This document shows, in pieces, positions 23,905 to 31,995 of a stretch of 64,000 nucleotides of DNA. A program made the position numbers and the translations under genes. The stretch is from Aldehydirespirator sp965200005 (lineage in GTDB: Bacteria > Actinomycetota > Acidimicrobiia > Acidimicrobiales > Aldehydirespiratoraceae): assembly GCA_965200005.1 (NCBI GenBank), contig OZ241331.1, positions 3,407,828 through 3,471,827 on the forward strand, read 5' to 3'. Each line of letters starts with the position of its first letter. The stretch's first letter is position 1. The notes under the pieces are model-generated. The model was not told where the DNA came from and made no database searches. It worked only from the letters and a program-made list of their open reading frames with translations.

Positions 23905-25065
23905 CTACAGCGCGACTGTGGGTGTTCCATTGTGTGACAGCCGCACGTTGCTGCCCGAGCTGAACTGTGGCGCTCCGGTGGCACGGCTTCGCATCAACTG
24001 ACCGTCGCTTCGGCGCACGTAATAGAGCGTGTCGTGACCGAAAAACTCAACATGCTCGACAACCCCGTCAGCACCCGGGCCGTGTTCAGTGATCAGCACG
24101 TCTTCGGGCCGCACTAGCACGTCGACATCGCCACGTGTATGCACCCGCAAACTGAGGTCTCCGAGAACAGTTCGGGCGATGTCACCCAGTGCACGTGCGG
24201 GCATGATCTCGGCTTCCCCAACGAATCCGGCAACCCAGCGATCAGCGGGACGTTCGTATAGCAGTGCTGGAGGTGCCTGTTGCACCACTACACCGTCTCG
24301 CATCACCGCTACCTCGTCACCCACGACGAACGCCTCGTCCTGGTCGTGGGTCACAAAGACGCAGGTCACTTCGAGTTCACGCAACAACATGGCTACCTCG
24401 GCGCGCACTTCGATCCGCAACGAGGTGTCAAGACTCGAGAATGGCTCATCCAGCAGCAACACCGACGGTTCCGGTGCCAAGGCACGAGCCAGCGCCACGC
24501 GTTGCTGCTGACCACCCGATAGCGACGCAGGGAACCTGTCGTCAAAGCCACCTAGGCCCACGAGTTCAAGCAACTCAGTTACCCGCCTCGACGCCGGCCG
24601 TCGCATGATCCTGTGGCGGGGGCGCTGCGAGCGGGGCAGACCAAAAGCGGCATTTGCCGCGACGCTCAGATGCGGGAACAGTGACCAGTCCTGAAAGACC
24701 ATCCCCACGCCTCGTGACTCCGAACGCACATGCATGCCATCGCTGGCAACGACCCTGTCACCAAGCACGACCCGACCCGAGTCGATCTGCTGCAGGCCTG
24801 CAAGCACCCGCAGCAGGGTTGTCTTGCCGCTACCGCTAGGCCCGAGAATGACAAGGCTCTTGCCCCTAGGAGCCGAAATCGACGCTTTGCGCAATATGGG
24901 CTGGCCACCGAGCGAGACACACACGTCTTCGACAGCGATGCCACACGCCATTGAGTTGGTGGCGGTGCCAGCGGGAGCCGTATGGACTGTGTGGCCATTG
25001 ACCGATGTGAAACGGTTGCCCCGCGCGACCGGCAAGCCACGTGTGGCTCTCCGGCTGTCAAGCAT
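23905..25065 (-). CDS. Orphan ABC transporter ATPase, FbpC/PotA-like with TOBE domain
   Basis: Nucleotide-binding subunit (386 aa) of the Fe3+/spermidine/molybdate importer type. Walker A GPSGSGKTT near residues 74-82, signature LSGGQQQRVALARAL near 184-198, Walker B VLLLDEPFSSLD, switch His in THDQDE. The last 100 residues form a TOBE-like regulatory domain (VRPEDVLI). No permease or binding-protein gene is adjacent, which is unusual for this group; the partners must be elsewhere. ATG at 25065 lies three bases after the HelD stop, implying co-transcription; the first 38 residues are not conserved and ATG at 24951 is an alternative. Substrate cannot be deduced. Confidence 0.86.
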   Translation of the reverse strand: MLDSRRATRGLPVARGNRFTSVNGHTVHTAPAGTATNSMACGIAVEDVCVSLGGQPILRKASISAPRGKSLVILGPSGSGKTTLLRVLAGLQQIDSGRVVLGDRVVASDGMHVRSESRGVGMVFQDWSLFPHLSVAANAAFGLPRSQRPRHRIMRRPASRRVTELLELVGLGGFDDRFPASLSGGQQQRVALARALAPEPSVLLLDEPFSSLDTSLRIEVRAEVAMLLRELEVTCVFVTHDQDEAFVVGDEVAVMRDGVVVQQAPPALLYERPADRWVAGFVGEAEIMPARALGDIARTVLGDLSLRVHTRGDVDVLVRPEDVLITEHGPGADGVVEHVEFFGHDTLYYVRRSDGQLMRSRATGAPQFSSGSNVRLSHNGTPTVAL

Positions 25066-25068
25066 TCC

Positions 25069-27342
25069 TTACACGTTAGTGCCGGAAAGCCTCACCTCTT
25101 CAACCAAGCATCCATGGGGCAACTCGGCAAGCACCTCCGGTAGAGGCTCGGCATGGATCACGCTGATCCGTTTGGTTGCTCTCGTTAGTGCTACGTAGAG
25201 CGACCGCACGCCTTGCCACTCCTCGGCCACGATCCTGGCGGGTTCCACGACGATGGCCGCGTCAACTTCGAGACCCTTCACGAGGCGCACCGGCACGAGG
25301 GCAACTTGTTGGTCAAGTTCGGCTCTGCTCGTTCCCCCAAGGTTGATCCCTTGCTCGTGCAACCCTTCACGCACCAGCTGATGCAGCGAGTGCGGCACGA
25401 TCACCGCCACATTGCCTTCACCCACGGCCTGGCGTTCTGTGATGATCAACTCAGCAAGCGCTTGCGCGAGCGTGGCGCTGAGACCGCTCGACGCAGTTTG
25501 ATCACCCGATGACGTAGCCGGCGGCGATTTGACCGACACGACTCGTGGGGCGTCACCGATCGTGCGCACCGTCTCGGGAGCGCTGGCACCTGGAACCGCA
25601 TACGGCAAGACCTTGCTGGCTAGAGCCATAGCAGGCGCCGGGATGCGGTAGCCGACCGTCAACTCAACACGGCGAGGCTCACGGCGGTTTGGCAGGCCTC
25701 GCACGATCGAATCCCAGTCATCATGGGCCCATGAACCCGTCGCTTGAGCAATGTCGCCCACCACCGTCATCGATCCGTTAAGGCTGCGCCGGGCGATCAT
25801 GCGCAACTCCATCGGCGAGAGATCTTGAGCTTCGTCTACCACGATGTGTCCATAGGTGAGCACCGTGTCGGCCTCACGATGACTGGGCCGGTAACCCAGC
25901 AACGCTCTCGCCTCGTCTAGCAGGGGTACATCCTGGAATGACCACCTGACGTCGGCCGCGTGGCGTGACCGAGGGCGATACAGCAGTTCAACCTCGTGGG
26001 GCTTGAGCCGGCGTCCAGCCGCCGAACGCAACAGCGCCCTTGAGCCATAGAGATCGTTGAGAAGGTGCGCTGGTGTGAGCACCGGCCACATCCACTCAAG
26101 CGCTTCACGTACCTCAAGGCTGCCCTCAAAGTACTCACGCACATCTGCAGGATCAGTTGCATGGCGGGCGCTGTGGGCCAGTGCCAGATACACGGCCTCC
26201 TCGACGTATCGGCGGCCCAGGTTGTGCTTGCGTACCCGACGTGCCACGTCCTTGACGATCTGTCGGGAACGCTCGACGGTCAGTCTCAGTCGTTGCAACC
26301 CGTATCCGAGCACCAGATCGTTGCGCAAACCCCGGCGACGATCACGCACCGCCTTCCTGATGACCCGCGACATGCGTGGATCGCCCTTGACACGGCCTGT
26401 GGGTTCGTCATCGAGGCCCGAGACATGAACCGACGGGCTCAACAGGTCGGCAAGAACAGCTTGATCGACACCAACCTCGCCCAGCGACGGCAGCACTTGC
26501 TCGATATAGGCAAGGAACAAGCGGTTCGGCCCCACCACGAGCACTCCCTGGCTCTCAAGCGGGAAGCGGTGTGTGTACAGCAGGTAGGCAGCACGATGCA
26601 GCGCCACGACCGTCTTGCCAGTGCCAGGCCCGCCCTGTACCACCAGCACGCCTGGCATCGGCGAGCGGATGACCTTGTCTTGTTCGACCTGGATGGTGGC
26701 GACAATGTCCCCGAGCCGCCCCGTACGAGCTGCCTCAAGGGAGGCGATGAGTGCTTGTGAGGGTCGCGATGATGTGTCGTTCGAAGTAGGGCTGGTGGTG
26801 GACGCTGGGTCGCCACCTGGGGCTCCGTTGCCGGGAGCACTTGTGTCGCCGAAGTTGTCGGTGTGGGTGTCGCTGTCGGCAAGGTCGAGACCGATAGCCG
26901 CTTGCGCACCGAAGAACTGGTCTTCGATGCCCAACAGGGTGCTACCCCGGGAAGCGAAGTGGCGCCTGCGTGCCAGACCGAGGGGTTCGAGTCCGGTGGC
27001 ACGGTAGAAGGGCTCAGCGACGGGTGCGCGCCAGTCGACCAGGATCGGGTCGTGGTTGGCATCCCACAAGCCGACCCTGCCGATGTAAAAGCGATCACCA
27101 CTAGCGGCCTCATCGATGCGTCCAAACACCAGCGAGCGTTCACCGATGTTGAGCCGTGTTAGGCGTGCCAGTGCTGCGTCGAGCATGGCGTCACGCTCAA
27201 CTCGAGCTTGCATCGTGCCGCCACGTCCCGTGCGAAACGACCAGGTCGCCATCGCAGCACGCTCACGGGCAGTGTCAAGGTGCGCGTGCGCGAGGTCGAA
27301 GTAGGCCTGTTCGGAGTCGAGGTCGGGGTGGCGATTACTCAC
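25069..27342 (-). CDS. helD: HelD-like RNA polymerase-associated UvrD-family ATPase
   Basis: Superfamily 1 motor (757 aa) of the actinobacterial HelD type, which binds stalled RNA polymerase, removes nucleic acid and recycles the enzyme. An N-terminal coiled-coil arm region (about 1-70) precedes Walker A GGPGTGKT (about 235-242), Walker B VVDEAQDLSP (about 490), and the C-terminal helicase motif VALTRATKRI near the end. A Ser/Thr/Gly-rich insert lies about 165-200. GTG at 27342 is chosen because GGGAGGG is six bases upstream; the ATG at 27348 is too close to that site, and the frame upstream of it overlaps the divergent patatin gene. Members of this branch contribute to rifampicin tolerance in some actinobacteria, but the relevant loop cannot be judged here. 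Confidence 0.85.
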   Translation of the reverse strand: MSNRHPDLDSEQAYFDLAHAHLDTARERAAMATWSFRTGRGGTMQARVERDAMLDAALARLTRLNIGERSLVFGRIDEAASGDRFYIGRVGLWDANHDPILVDWRAPVAEPFYRATGLEPLGLARRRHFASRGSTLLGIEDQFFGAQAAIGLDLADSDTHTDNFGDTSAPGNGAPGGDPASTTSPTSNDTSSRPSQALIASLEAARTGRLGDIVATIQVEQDKVIRSPMPGVLVVQGGPGTGKTVVALHRAAYLLYTHRFPLESQGVLVVGPNRLFLAYIEQVLPSLGEVGVDQAVLADLLSPSVHVSGLDDEPTGRVKGDPRMSRVIRKAVRDRRRGLRNDLVLGYGLQRLRLTVERSRQIVKDVARRVRKHNLGRRYVEEAVYLALAHSARHATDPADVREYFEGSLEVREALEWMWPVLTPAHLLNDLYGSRALLRSAAGRRLKPHEVELLYRPRSRHAADVRWSFQDVPLLDEARALLGYRPSHREADTVLTYGHIVVDEAQDLSPMELRMIARRSLNGSMTVVGDIAQATGSWAHDDWDSIVRGLPNRREPRRVELTVGYRIPAPAMALASKVLPYAVPGASAPETVRTIGDAPRVVSVKSPPATSSGDQTASSGLSATLAQALAELIITERQAVGEGNVAVIVPHSLHQLVREGLHEQGINLGGTSRAELDQQVALVPVRLVKGLEVDAAIVVEPARIVAEEWQGVRSLYVALTRATKRISVIHAEPLPEVLAELPHGCLVEEVRLSGTNV

Positions 27343-27348
27343 GAACAT

Positions 27349-27355
27349 CCCTCCC
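27349..27355 (-). promoter_or_regulatory. Ribosome binding site deciding the helD start
   Basis: Read on the minus strand, GGGAGGG ends six bases before GTG (27342) but touches ATG (27348). Spacing therefore favours the GTG start. Confidence 0.5.
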
Positions 27356-27395
27356 GGCAGGGAACTATTGATTCTATCGCTCGTAGGCTCGCGCC

Positions 27396-28649
27396 ATGAG
27401 CGACAGCGACAGCTCAGCCCAACATGCCCAGGTGTCGGTCGGCTTGGTACTTGGAGCGGGAGGCATCCGAGCCCAAGCATGGCACGGAGGCGTGCTAGCC
27501 GCACTACAGGACGCTACGGGATGGGATGCCAGGGACGCTGATCTGATTGCGGGCACCTCGGCCGGTTCGATCTCAGGCTTGTGTCTGCGGGCGGGGGTCT
27601 CACCCGCAGACATGTTTGCGATGCAGCGAGGTGATGCGCTAAGCGAAGCCGGTGAAGCGATCCTGGCTCGAGTCGTTACGCCTTACGTCGAGGGTCATAA
27701 CGCCCGGGCTTGGACAGAGAACTGCCCACAATCGCCGTGGATGTCAGCACGTGCGTTGTGGCCGCCGTGGCAGGCACGGCCAGTTCATGCTGCTGTGGGT
27801 CTCATGCCACGGGGTACTGCCACTACCGAGACTTTCGGGCAGCGGCTATCGGAACTGCACCCCTCATCTTGGACAGACAAATCGTTCTGGGTGCCTGCGG
27901 TGCGATTGTCAGACGGATCAAGGGTCGTGTTCGGTCGTGACGACATCGAGGCAACCGTTGCCGAAGCGGTCAGGGCAAGTTGCGCTGTGCCTGGACGGTT
28001 TGCACCTGTGACGGTTGGTGAGCATCGCTACGTGGACGGTGGTGTGCATTCCGCAACCAACGCCGACCTGCTCGGGCCACCAGCATTTGACGTGGTTGTG
28101 GTGTCATCGGTGATGAGTGGCGAACCGGGCTGGTCGGCGGTCAATGCAGGTTTGAAGCGTGCCTGGTCGAGCGTCGCGGGCGGACTCGGTTTGGGGGCGC
28201 CTCGGCGTTCGGGTCCCGCTCGTGACTGGTTGACCGAGGCCATGTCTGAGGCGTGGTCACAGGGTCGGGCTGTGCGAGCCGGACGGCGCCAGTGGATGGA
28301 TGAACGGCTGCGTGAAGAGTTGGAGAACTTGCGACGCCGGGGTATCAAGGTGCTTGTCGTGGAACCCGATGCTGCTGCTGTTGCGCTACTAGACGGCACA
28401 TCTCGTGGCGAGCCGTCCAGCAGCGGGGACAACGCCGACGACGATGCCGGGTCGAGCGCCAGGGATCACCAAAGTGATGCCGGAGACGATGCCAGAGCTG
28501 ATGACAGCAACAACGAAGTGGAAACTCCTGATCGCTCCCGAATCGCGCAAATGGCCTACCGCACCACTATGACAGCCATTACTTCTGAGGCCGAAGAGAC
28601 GCCTAGACGCTTAAGCGTTGCTGATCTGTTGAACCGGGCAGCCGCCTGA
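27396..28649 (+). CDS. Patatin-like phospholipase / lipid acyl hydrolase
   Basis: Serine lipase with a Ser-Asp dyad (417 aa). The oxyanion loop GAGGIRAQAWHGG (about residues 17-29), the nucleophile elbow GTSAGS (about 52-57), and the catalytic Asp in VDGG near 210 are present. The last 100 residues are a hydrophilic tail, rich in Asp, Ser and Gly (about 335-390), without known domain. No signal peptide, so it probably acts on membrane lipids from the cytoplasmic side. It is divergent from helD across a 53-base gap. Substrate class and physiological role are not known; bacterial homologues range from effector toxins to housekeeping lipid turnover, and nothing here suggests a toxin. Confidence 0.87.
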   Translation: MSDSDSSAQHAQVSVGLVLGAGGIRAQAWHGGVLAALQDATGWDARDADLIAGTSAGSISGLCLRAGVSPADMFAMQRGDALSEAGEAILARVVTPYVEGHNARAWTENCPQSPWMSARALWPPWQARPVHAAVGLMPRGTATTETFGQRLSELHPSSWTDKSFWVPAVRLSDGSRVVFGRDDIEATVAEAVRASCAVPGRFAPVTVGEHRYVDGGVHSATNADLLGPPAFDVVVVSSVMSGEPGWSAVNAGLKRAWSSVAGGLGLGAPRRSGPARDWLTEAMSEAWSQGRAVRAGRRQWMDERLREELENLRRRGIKVLVVEPDAAAVALLDGTSRGEPSSSGDNADDDAGSSARDHQSDAGDDARADDSNNEVETPDRSRIAQMAYRTTMTAITSEAEETPRRLSVADLLNRAAA

Positions 28650-28674
28650 CTCTCTCGACTCTCCCGACTCTCTC
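28648..28674. repeat. Three tandem 9-bp units after the patatin gene
   Basis: GACTCTCTC, GACTCTCCC, GACTCTCTC in direct succession beginning at the stop codon of the patatin-like gene. A second 9-bp microsatellite in the window besides the one at 21248. No function evident. Confidence 0.6.
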
Positions 28675-28704
28675 GCTCCCAAGTTGAACGGCCGACCCCT
28701 TTAA

Positions 28705-29772
28705 GTGAGCGCCTCTGCTACCTCGTCGCGGTTCGCTACTAGCAACTTCATTCGCGCCTGCCGTAACCAGCCACACGACCGGGTGCCGGTGTGGTTCATG
28801 CGGCAAGCAGGCCGATCATTGCCGGAGTACCGAGCCATCAGGGGAACCGGATCGATACTTGACGCGATAGCGGACCCCGATCGAGCAGCGGAGATCACGC
28901 TTCAACCGATCCGTCGGTACGGAGTAGACGCAGCAATCCTGTTTAACGACATTGTGGTCCCAGCCCATGCGATCGGGTTCGGGGTGAAGGTGGTTCCAGG
29001 TGTTGGCCCTGTCATCGAGGAGCCGTTCGGATCGTCCGATGACCTTGAGCGGCTCCGGCCACTTGATCCCAACTCCGACGCCCCTTATCTCGCCAAGACA
29101 ATCAGGCTGCTGACCCGCGAGCTCGATGTTCCCTTGATCGGATTCGCAGGAGCGCCATTCACCGTCGCCTCATATCTCATTGAGGGAGGGCCATCACGGA
29201 ACCTGGCACGTACCAAGGCCTTGATGGTGAGCGATCCGGGCCTGTGGCACAGCCTCATGGATCGTCTCGCCGACCTCGCGAGCACCTGGTTGCTGGCACA
29301 GATCAGCGAAGGAGCCGCGGCCGTGCAATTGTTTGACAGTTGGGCCGGGTCGCTCTCGCCTGCTCTATACAGACGTTTCGTTGCACCACACTCGGGGCGT
29401 GTCCTCGACTCGGTAGCCGAAGCGACAGACTCCACAGTGCCCCGGATCCACTTCGGTGTGGGCACAGGTGAGTTGCTGTCGCAGATGGCCGCTTGTGCTG
29501 ATGTCATCGGCGTTGACTTCCGGGTGCCTCTTGATGTGGCACGCCGGCGTGTGGGTGCGGGCAAGGCATTGCAAGGCAACCTTGATCCGGCCATCGTGCT
29601 CGCAGGCACCCAAGCTGCTAGTAGCGCAGCCCGAGAGGTGCTCGCTAGCAACGACGGCGATCCCGGATTCATCTTCAACCTCGGCCACGGTGTGTTGCCC
29701 GCAACCGACCCCGAAGTGCTGGCTCGCATCGTGGAGCTAGTACACGACGAGGGCATCGTCAGGAACAGATAA
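28705..29772 (+). CDS. hemE: Uroporphyrinogen decarboxylase
   Basis: Haem biosynthesis enzyme (355 aa) that removes four carboxylates from uroporphyrinogen III to give coproporphyrinogen III in the cytoplasm. Hallmarks: FMRQAGRSLPEYR near residues 32-44 (Arg residues that bind the substrate carboxylates), FNDIVVPAHAIG near 75-86 containing the conserved Asp, and GFAGAPFTVASYLIEGG. Length is normal. GTG at 28705 is preceded by no strong ribosome binding site. It begins a run of seven closely spaced genes ending at 36781, with hemY three bases downstream. Confidence 0.95.
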   Translation: MSASATSSRFATSNFIRACRNQPHDRVPVWFMRQAGRSLPEYRAIRGTGSILDAIADPDRAAEITLQPIRRYGVDAAILFNDIVVPAHAIGFGVKVVPGVGPVIEEPFGSSDDLERLRPLDPNSDAPYLAKTIRLLTRELDVPLIGFAGAPFTVASYLIEGGPSRNLARTKALMVSDPGLWHSLMDRLADLASTWLLAQISEGAAAVQLFDSWAGSLSPALYRRFVAPHSGRVLDSVAEATDSTVPRIHFGVGTGELLSQMAACADVIGVDFRVPLDVARRRVGAGKALQGNLDPAIVLAGTQAASSAAREVLASNDGDPGFIFNLGHGVLPATDPEVLARIVELVHDEGIVRNR

Positions 29773-29775
29773 CCG

Positions 29776-31335
29776 ATGCCTAGGAGTCAGCGGGCATTGG
29801 TATGCGAAGCCGCTAGCGCTCGCAGCCAGCTACCGCGACGAGTGGCCGTGATTGGGGCTGGAATCACGGGATTGGCAGCCGCTTTCGAACTCCGATGCCT
29901 CGGTGGTGATGTGGTCGTGTTGGAGTCATCGGATCGCTGCGGGGGCAAGGTCGCGGCCGCTCGCTTCGGACAGGGTGACCACTGCGGTAACGGTGGCCCG
30001 GTCACGTCCGTAGATAGCGGCCCGGATGGCTTTATTGCTCGCGACCCGGCTGCCGCGGATCTGTGTCGCCGGGTCGGGCTGGGATCCGATGTTGTGGAGG
30101 CTCAAAGCCGTGGAGCACTGCTGTGGATTGGCGATGCTCTCGTGCCATTCCCGGAGCGCACTGTGCTCGGTGTTCCATATGACCCTGGATCACCGGCCGA
30201 TCCGCAGACGTTGGCAGCTAGTGGCATCGTTTCGTCTGATGGATTGGGCGCGTTGCGTCGAGGCCTCGCATGGGATGCGCCGGGACTCGCTGGCGATGCT
30301 TCGATAGGCGAAGTGCTTCGACCCCGACTCGGTGATGAGGTCTTCGAACGTCTTGTCGATCCGCTGCTTGGCGGCATCAACGCAGGCTCACCCGATGAGA
30401 TGAGCATCAAAGCTTGCGCTCCGGCCTTGTATCAGGCTGCCAAAGTTCCCGGGCCGTTCGCCCAATCTCTCCGCAAAATCGCAAGCGGTTCGACGCCGAC
30501 ATTTGAGAGCGTCGATGGTGGTGTGACAAGACTGGTCGACGCTCTTGAGTCGGTGCTAGGAGCCGCAATCCACCTCGACACACCTGTGACTCGGCTCAAA
30601 CGCGGCCCGGATCGACCGGGTCAGGCACCAAGCTGGGAAGTAGTGACACCGCAGGGTTCGCTCACGGTTGATGGTGTAATCGTTGCCGCTCCGGCTTGGC
30701 AGGCTGCTCGTCTGCTTGACGAACACACACCTGAAGCGAGCGTCATCCTGTGGGACATTGAATACGCCGACGTGGTCCTGATGATCGTCGTTGCCAGTGG
30801 AGAAGCCCTAGGGCCTACGCTCCTAACTCACGCTGGGACTAGCGAGCCCTCACCGGCAACCCGACATGCGGCCTCTCGCTGCCGGCGAGCTCGAAGTGGT
30901 TTCCTGGTACCACGAACCGAAGGACTGCTGATGACAGCATGCTCTTGGTCATCAGCGAAGTGGCGCCACTACCAGTGTGACCGGTACGTGCTGCGAGTCT
31001 CAGCAGGACGAACCGACGACACCCGCTGGCAAGACATGCAAGCCACCGAACTCAAGGCAACACTCATCGAGGAACTCATCACCACAGGGGTGTTGCGCCA
31101 TGTGTGCCAGACGCGACAAGACGATCTACTTGAGTGCAAGGTGGTCGAGTGGCGACGGTCGCTACCCCAGTACCGCCCAGGTCACCTCGAACGGGTCGCC
31201 CACCTAGAAGAGTGCCTCAGGTCGCAAACGCCCGGAGTTGTGGTAACCGGTGCGGCAATGCGAAGTCTCGGCCTGCCTGCATGCATCCGCCAGGGCCAAA
31301 ACGCTGCACACGCGCTAATGGACACTCACGCCTAA
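29776..31335 (+). CDS. hemY: Protoporphyrinogen / coproporphyrinogen III oxidase, HemY type
   Basis: FAD-dependent oxidase of late haem synthesis (519 aa). The N-terminal dinucleotide-binding motif GAGITGLAAAFEL and VLESSDRCGGK (about residues 28-58), the VDSGPDGFIARDP segment, and the GVTRLVDALES and C-terminal VVTGAAMRSLGLPACI (FAD-binding) are typical. In actinobacteria this enzyme usually makes coproporphyrin III for the coproporphyrin-dependent pathway. An unusual hydrophilic insert (about residues 350-375, with several Arg and Cys) breaks the stretch before GFLVPRTEG, making the protein some 40 residues longer than usual. Three bases separate it from hemE, so they are co-transcribed. 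No hemQ/chdC or hemH is visible nearby. Confidence 0.9.
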   Translation: MPRSQRALVCEAASARSQLPRRVAVIGAGITGLAAAFELRCLGGDVVVLESSDRCGGKVAAARFGQGDHCGNGGPVTSVDSGPDGFIARDPAAADLCRRVGLGSDVVEAQSRGALLWIGDALVPFPERTVLGVPYDPGSPADPQTLAASGIVSSDGLGALRRGLAWDAPGLAGDASIGEVLRPRLGDEVFERLVDPLLGGINAGSPDEMSIKACAPALYQAAKVPGPFAQSLRKIASGSTPTFESVDGGVTRLVDALESVLGAAIHLDTPVTRLKRGPDRPGQAPSWEVVTPQGSLTVDGVIVAAPAWQAARLLDEHTPEASVILWDIEYADVVLMIVVASGEALGPTLLTHAGTSEPSPATRHAASRCRRARSGFLVPRTEGLLMTACSWSSAKWRHYQCDRYVLRVSAGRTDDTRWQDMQATELKATLIEELITTGVLRHVCQTRQDDLLECKVVEWRRSLPQYRPGHLERVAHLEECLRSQTPGVVVTGAAMRSLGLPACIRQGQNAAHALMDTHA

Positions 31336-31353
31336 TGGACACAGGCATGGCCA

Positions 31354-31992
31354 GTGACTAACCCAAGCGAGCAGAGCAACCCAGTCCTTGCTCCACTGGT
31401 CGCATTTGACACCGGCCCGGCTCGTGACTGGGCCGAAGCCGGTTCCGAAAGTAGCGTCGCCCGCCCCGACGAACTGCCCGAAGGCGAGTCACATCTCAGT
31501 GTCACACGCACCTTCTGCTTTGCTGACCTAAGCGGTTTCACTGCCTATACCCGTGCCCATGGCCCACATGCTGCGGCGGTCATGTTGTCCGAGTTCCGCC
31601 GAGTGACACGCAACATCGCTGCTAAGCGTGGAGTCCGGGTTGCCAAATGGCTAGGCGACGGGGCGATGCTCGTCGCCACAAACACAGCACCTGTAATCGC
31701 CCTGGGCGCACACCTGATCCACTACTTCTCCAATCATGGCGTGCAGATGCGGGTGGGCGCCGCGACCGGCGAGGCGCTGCTGTTTGAAGGTGACGATTAC
31801 ATTGGTGAAGCCGTCAACCTTGCCGCCAAACTCTGTGCCGTGGCACCCGCCGGTGAGATGTATGCAGTGGTGGACGAACTTGAGTTGCCCGGCTGGGTTG
31901 TGTGCCGGGGTGACATCGAAGTTCAGATCAGCGGTGTGGGCCGGATCGGAGGAATCCATCGTCTCCAACCCGCTTTAAGCGCAAGGAGTTAG
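31354..31992 (+). CDS. Small stand-alone class III nucleotidyl cyclase-like protein
   Basis: A 212-residue protein with one class III adenylate/guanylate cyclase catalytic domain and a 45-residue variable N terminus. The two metal-binding Asp are seen in CFADLSGFTAYT (about residue 56) and WLGDGAMLV (about 106). In the EAVNLAAKL motif the transition-state Asn is present, but the Arg that normally follows three residues later is Lys, so activity may be low or altered. Start is GTG at 31354. It lies 18 bases after hemY and 3 before the lnt-like gene. Such small cyclase-like proteins are numerous in actinobacteria; whether this one makes cAMP is uncertain. Confidence 0.8.
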   Translation: MTNPSEQSNPVLAPLVAFDTGPARDWAEAGSESSVARPDELPEGESHLSVTRTFCFADLSGFTAYTRAHGPHAAAVMLSEFRRVTRNIAAKRGVRVAKWLGDGAMLVATNTAPVIALGAHLIHYFSNHGVQMRVGAATGEALLFEGDDYIGEAVNLAAKLCAVAPAGEMYAVVDELELPGWVVCRGDIEVQISGVGRIGGIHRLQPALSARS

Positions 31993-31995
31993 CCG

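Noticed and set aside
27349..27504. N-terminal extension of HelD
   Set aside because: It would overlap the divergent patatin gene, is Cys/Arg/Pro-rich without family similarity, and the ribosome binding site supports the later start.
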